Origin: Pseudomonadota bacterium
GTDB taxonomy: Bacteria > Pseudomonadota > Alphaproteobacteria > Rhodospirillales > Magnetospirillaceae
Assembly: GCA_021781575.1 (NCBI GenBank)
Contig: JAJXWP010000035.1
Location: 1 to 44,806 of the forward strand
Direction: 5' to 3'
DNA length: 44,806 nucleotides
A program made the translations under genes and the position numbers. Shown piece after piece: positions 43,549-44,806 of this stretch. The number at the start of each line of letters is the position of its first letter. Position 1 is the stretch's first letter. The notes beneath the pieces were generated by a model. The model made no database searches, had not been told where the DNA came from, and saw nothing but the letters and a program-made list of their open reading frames with translations.

Positions 43549-44806
43549 TCATTTCGCCACGCAAGGCGTGCATTTCTTCCAGCCCGGCACGAACATCGTC
43601 CTCTGACCGGGGCTCCTCCGGTTCCACCAGCCTGTTCGCCATCTGGTGGATTCGGTGATGAAGCTCGCGGACCGACGAATAGTCGGGATGCGCACCGTAG
43701 TGCTGCCGGCCCTCCTGCTCCTCCCAATGTCCGAACCGGCATTGCGGGGCGTCCAACGGAGGTGGCGCGCTCCGCTCCCCGGCCAGGTAGGCCTCGATCG
43801 CTCGCGCCAACTGCCGATGTTCGACCTCGGCGAACAGCGCCACCAGTTCACCGCGGCTCGGCACCCGGCCGCCTCCGGACGACCAGGCCGCATCGGGGCG
43901 CCATCCGGCCACCCAGTCGGGCAGTTCGGCGGGCGGCATCGGCCGGGCGATGCCGAAACCCTGCGCCAGCTCACAGCCCAGGGGCAGAAGCAGTTCGCCA
44001 TGGGCGACCGTTTCCACGCCCTCGGCGATGACCCGGCGACGGAAGGCTTCGGCCAATCCGACCACCCCTTCGACGATAGCCAGGTCGTCGGCGTCATCCA
44101 GCATGTCGCGAACGAAGGTCTGGTCGATTTTCAGCTGTCCGACCGACAGCCGCTTCAGATAGGTGAGCGACGAATATCCGGTGCCGAAATCGTCGAGCGA
44201 GAAGCTCACCCCCATGTTGCGGCAGGTGTGCAGAAGTTCGGACACCTGCGCCATGTCCTCCAGGGCGTCGGTCTCCAGGATTTCCAGCTCCAGATGGCCC
44301 GGTGGCACCTCCGGGTGAGCTGCCAGAAGTGCGCCGAGGCGCTCGCCGAAATCGCTCTGCAGCAATTGGCTGGCACCGACATTGACGCTCACCGGGATGT
44401 CGAGGCCGGCCGACCGCCACTCGGCGATCTGGCAGAGGGCCGTTTCGATCACCCACTCGCCCAGTTCCAGGCTGATCGGATGATTGCCGATGACCGGCAG
44501 GAAATCGGCCGGCAATAAAAGGCCGCGATCGGGATGCTGCCAGCGGATGAGCGCTTCGGCGCCCACCACTTCACCCGTCCGCATATTGACCTTGGGCTGG
44601 TAGTAGAGCACGAACTCGCGCTGATCCATGGCCCGGCGGATGCGGGCCAGGCTCTCCCGCCGTGTCTTGACCGCCACATCCTCGGCGACATCGAACAGGT
44701 GGTAGCGGTTCTTGCCGGCCTGCTTCGCCTGGTACATGGCCTGGTCGGCATGACGGATCAATTTTTCCGCATCAGCCCGGTCCTGCGGATACAGCGTCAC
44801 GCCCAT
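43484..44806 (-). CDS. GGDEF-EAL cyclic-di-GMP protein with C-terminal CZB-like domain (cut by window end)
   Basis: The 440 visible residues begin in the tail of a GGDEF domain ('EKLIRHADQAMYQAKQAGKN'); the start lies beyond the window. A full EAL phosphodiesterase domain follows: 'EALIRWQHP', 'VNVGASQL', 'EILETDAL', 'LDDFGTGYSSLTYLKRL', 'DQTFVRDM', 'VIAEGVET', 'QGFGIARPMP'. The catalytic residues are intact, so c-di-GMP hydrolysis is expected. The C-terminal ~110 residues ('FAEVEHRQLARAIEAYLAGE', 'PQCRFGHWEEQEGRQHYGAH', 'LHHRIHQMANRL') have the spaced His-Cys-His-His pattern of the CZB zinc-binding domain, which lets zinc or oxidants control such enzymes. The gene ends inside mobB. Confidence 0.93.
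   Translation of the reverse strand: MGVTLYPQDRADAEKLIRHADQAMYQAKQAGKNRYHLFDVAEDVAVKTRRESLARIRRAMDQREFVLYYQPKVNMRTGEVVGAEALIRWQHPDRGLLLPADFLPVIGNHPISLELGEWVIETALCQIAEWRSAGLDIPVSVNVGASQLLQSDFGERLGALLAAHPEVPPGHLELEILETDALEDMAQVSELLHTCRNMGVSFSLDDFGTGYSSLTYLKRLSVGQLKIDQTFVRDMLDDADDLAIVEGVVGLAEAFRRRVIAEGVETVAHGELLLPLGCELAQGFGIARPMPPAELPDWVAGWRPDAAWSSGGGRVPSRGELVALFAEVEHRQLARAIEAYLAGERSAPPPLDAPQCRFGHWEEQEGRQHYGAHPDYSSVRELHHRIHQMANRLVEPEEPRSEDDVRAGLEEMHALRGEMIRKLRALLNDEEAGPAPSRQE

Noticed and set aside
1-44806. Magnetosome or photosynthesis gene clusters expected in related genera
   Set aside because: No mam/mms, puf or bch-like genes are seen; the PRC-barrel protein at 34284 is not a reaction-centre H subunit because it lacks the N-terminal membrane helix.

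Overview
The window is GC-rich and densely coded, and its gene content suggests an alphaproteobacterium of the Rhodospirillales, in the neighbourhood of Magnetospirillum/Phaeospirillum. The support is the codon use, a bacteriohemerythrin fused to a receiver, a P1B-5 metal ATPase with a hemerythrin tail, PRC-barrel and 17-kDa-antigen envelope proteins, and many signalling genes. No rRNA, tRNA, CRISPR array or complete insertion sequence was found. The species assignment is inference.

Layout. (1) 1-2948: the end of a kdp potassium-uptake operon (kdpB partial, kdpC), then a KdpE-like regulator with a degenerate receiver and no kdpD. (2) About 2949-5392: remains of an integrated element, with a frameshifted conserved protein, an AlpA-like DNA-binding protein and a tyrosine integrase whose last residues are frameshifted. 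(3) 5393-10179: housekeeping and signalling genes (exonuclease III, a methyltransferase, ilvD and a bacteriohemerythrin-receiver fusion just behind ilvD). (4) 10301-15054: a compact set made of a P2-like P-type ATPase, two further small proteins sharing its cysteine-less 'VPGR' HMA_2-like domain, a DUF5132-like membrane protein and an amphipathic Ala-rich protein. This is the best candidate in the window for an undescribed system. (5) 15227-21399: a GH16-like protein lacking the catalytic glutamates, a secreted unknown, an Hpt/receiver pair, an OmpR-type regulator, an XRE regulator and a PAS histidine kinase. (6) 21726-28023: a ClC channel, an SBF-like transporter, a Gly/Trp/Tyr-rich secreted protein, the P1B-5 ATPase-hemerythrin fusion and a small secreted protein. 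(7) 28223-37472: envelope genes, with tamB and tamA facing each other, a PRC-barrel protein, an FtsH N-terminal fragment, cytochrome b561 with YceI, and a 17-kDa-antigen lipoprotein. (8) 37698-44806: an RND permease with its adaptor, a small secreted protein, a DUF2478 protein translationally coupled to mobB, and a GGDEF-EAL-zinc-binding protein cut by the window end.

How they fit together. Ion and metal homeostasis recurs: K+ (kdp), a P2-like cation pump, a P1B-5 Ni/Fe/Co-type pump, a ClC channel and an anion/Na+ transporter. Oxygen or metal sensing through hemerythrin domains appears twice. Envelope biogenesis (TamA/TamB, RND, 17-kDa lipoprotein) fills most of the right half. Short dispersed palindromic repeats with CGTCA/TGACG-type ends occur at about 7.3, 16.6 and 36.8 kb, with a fragment at 18.9 kb.
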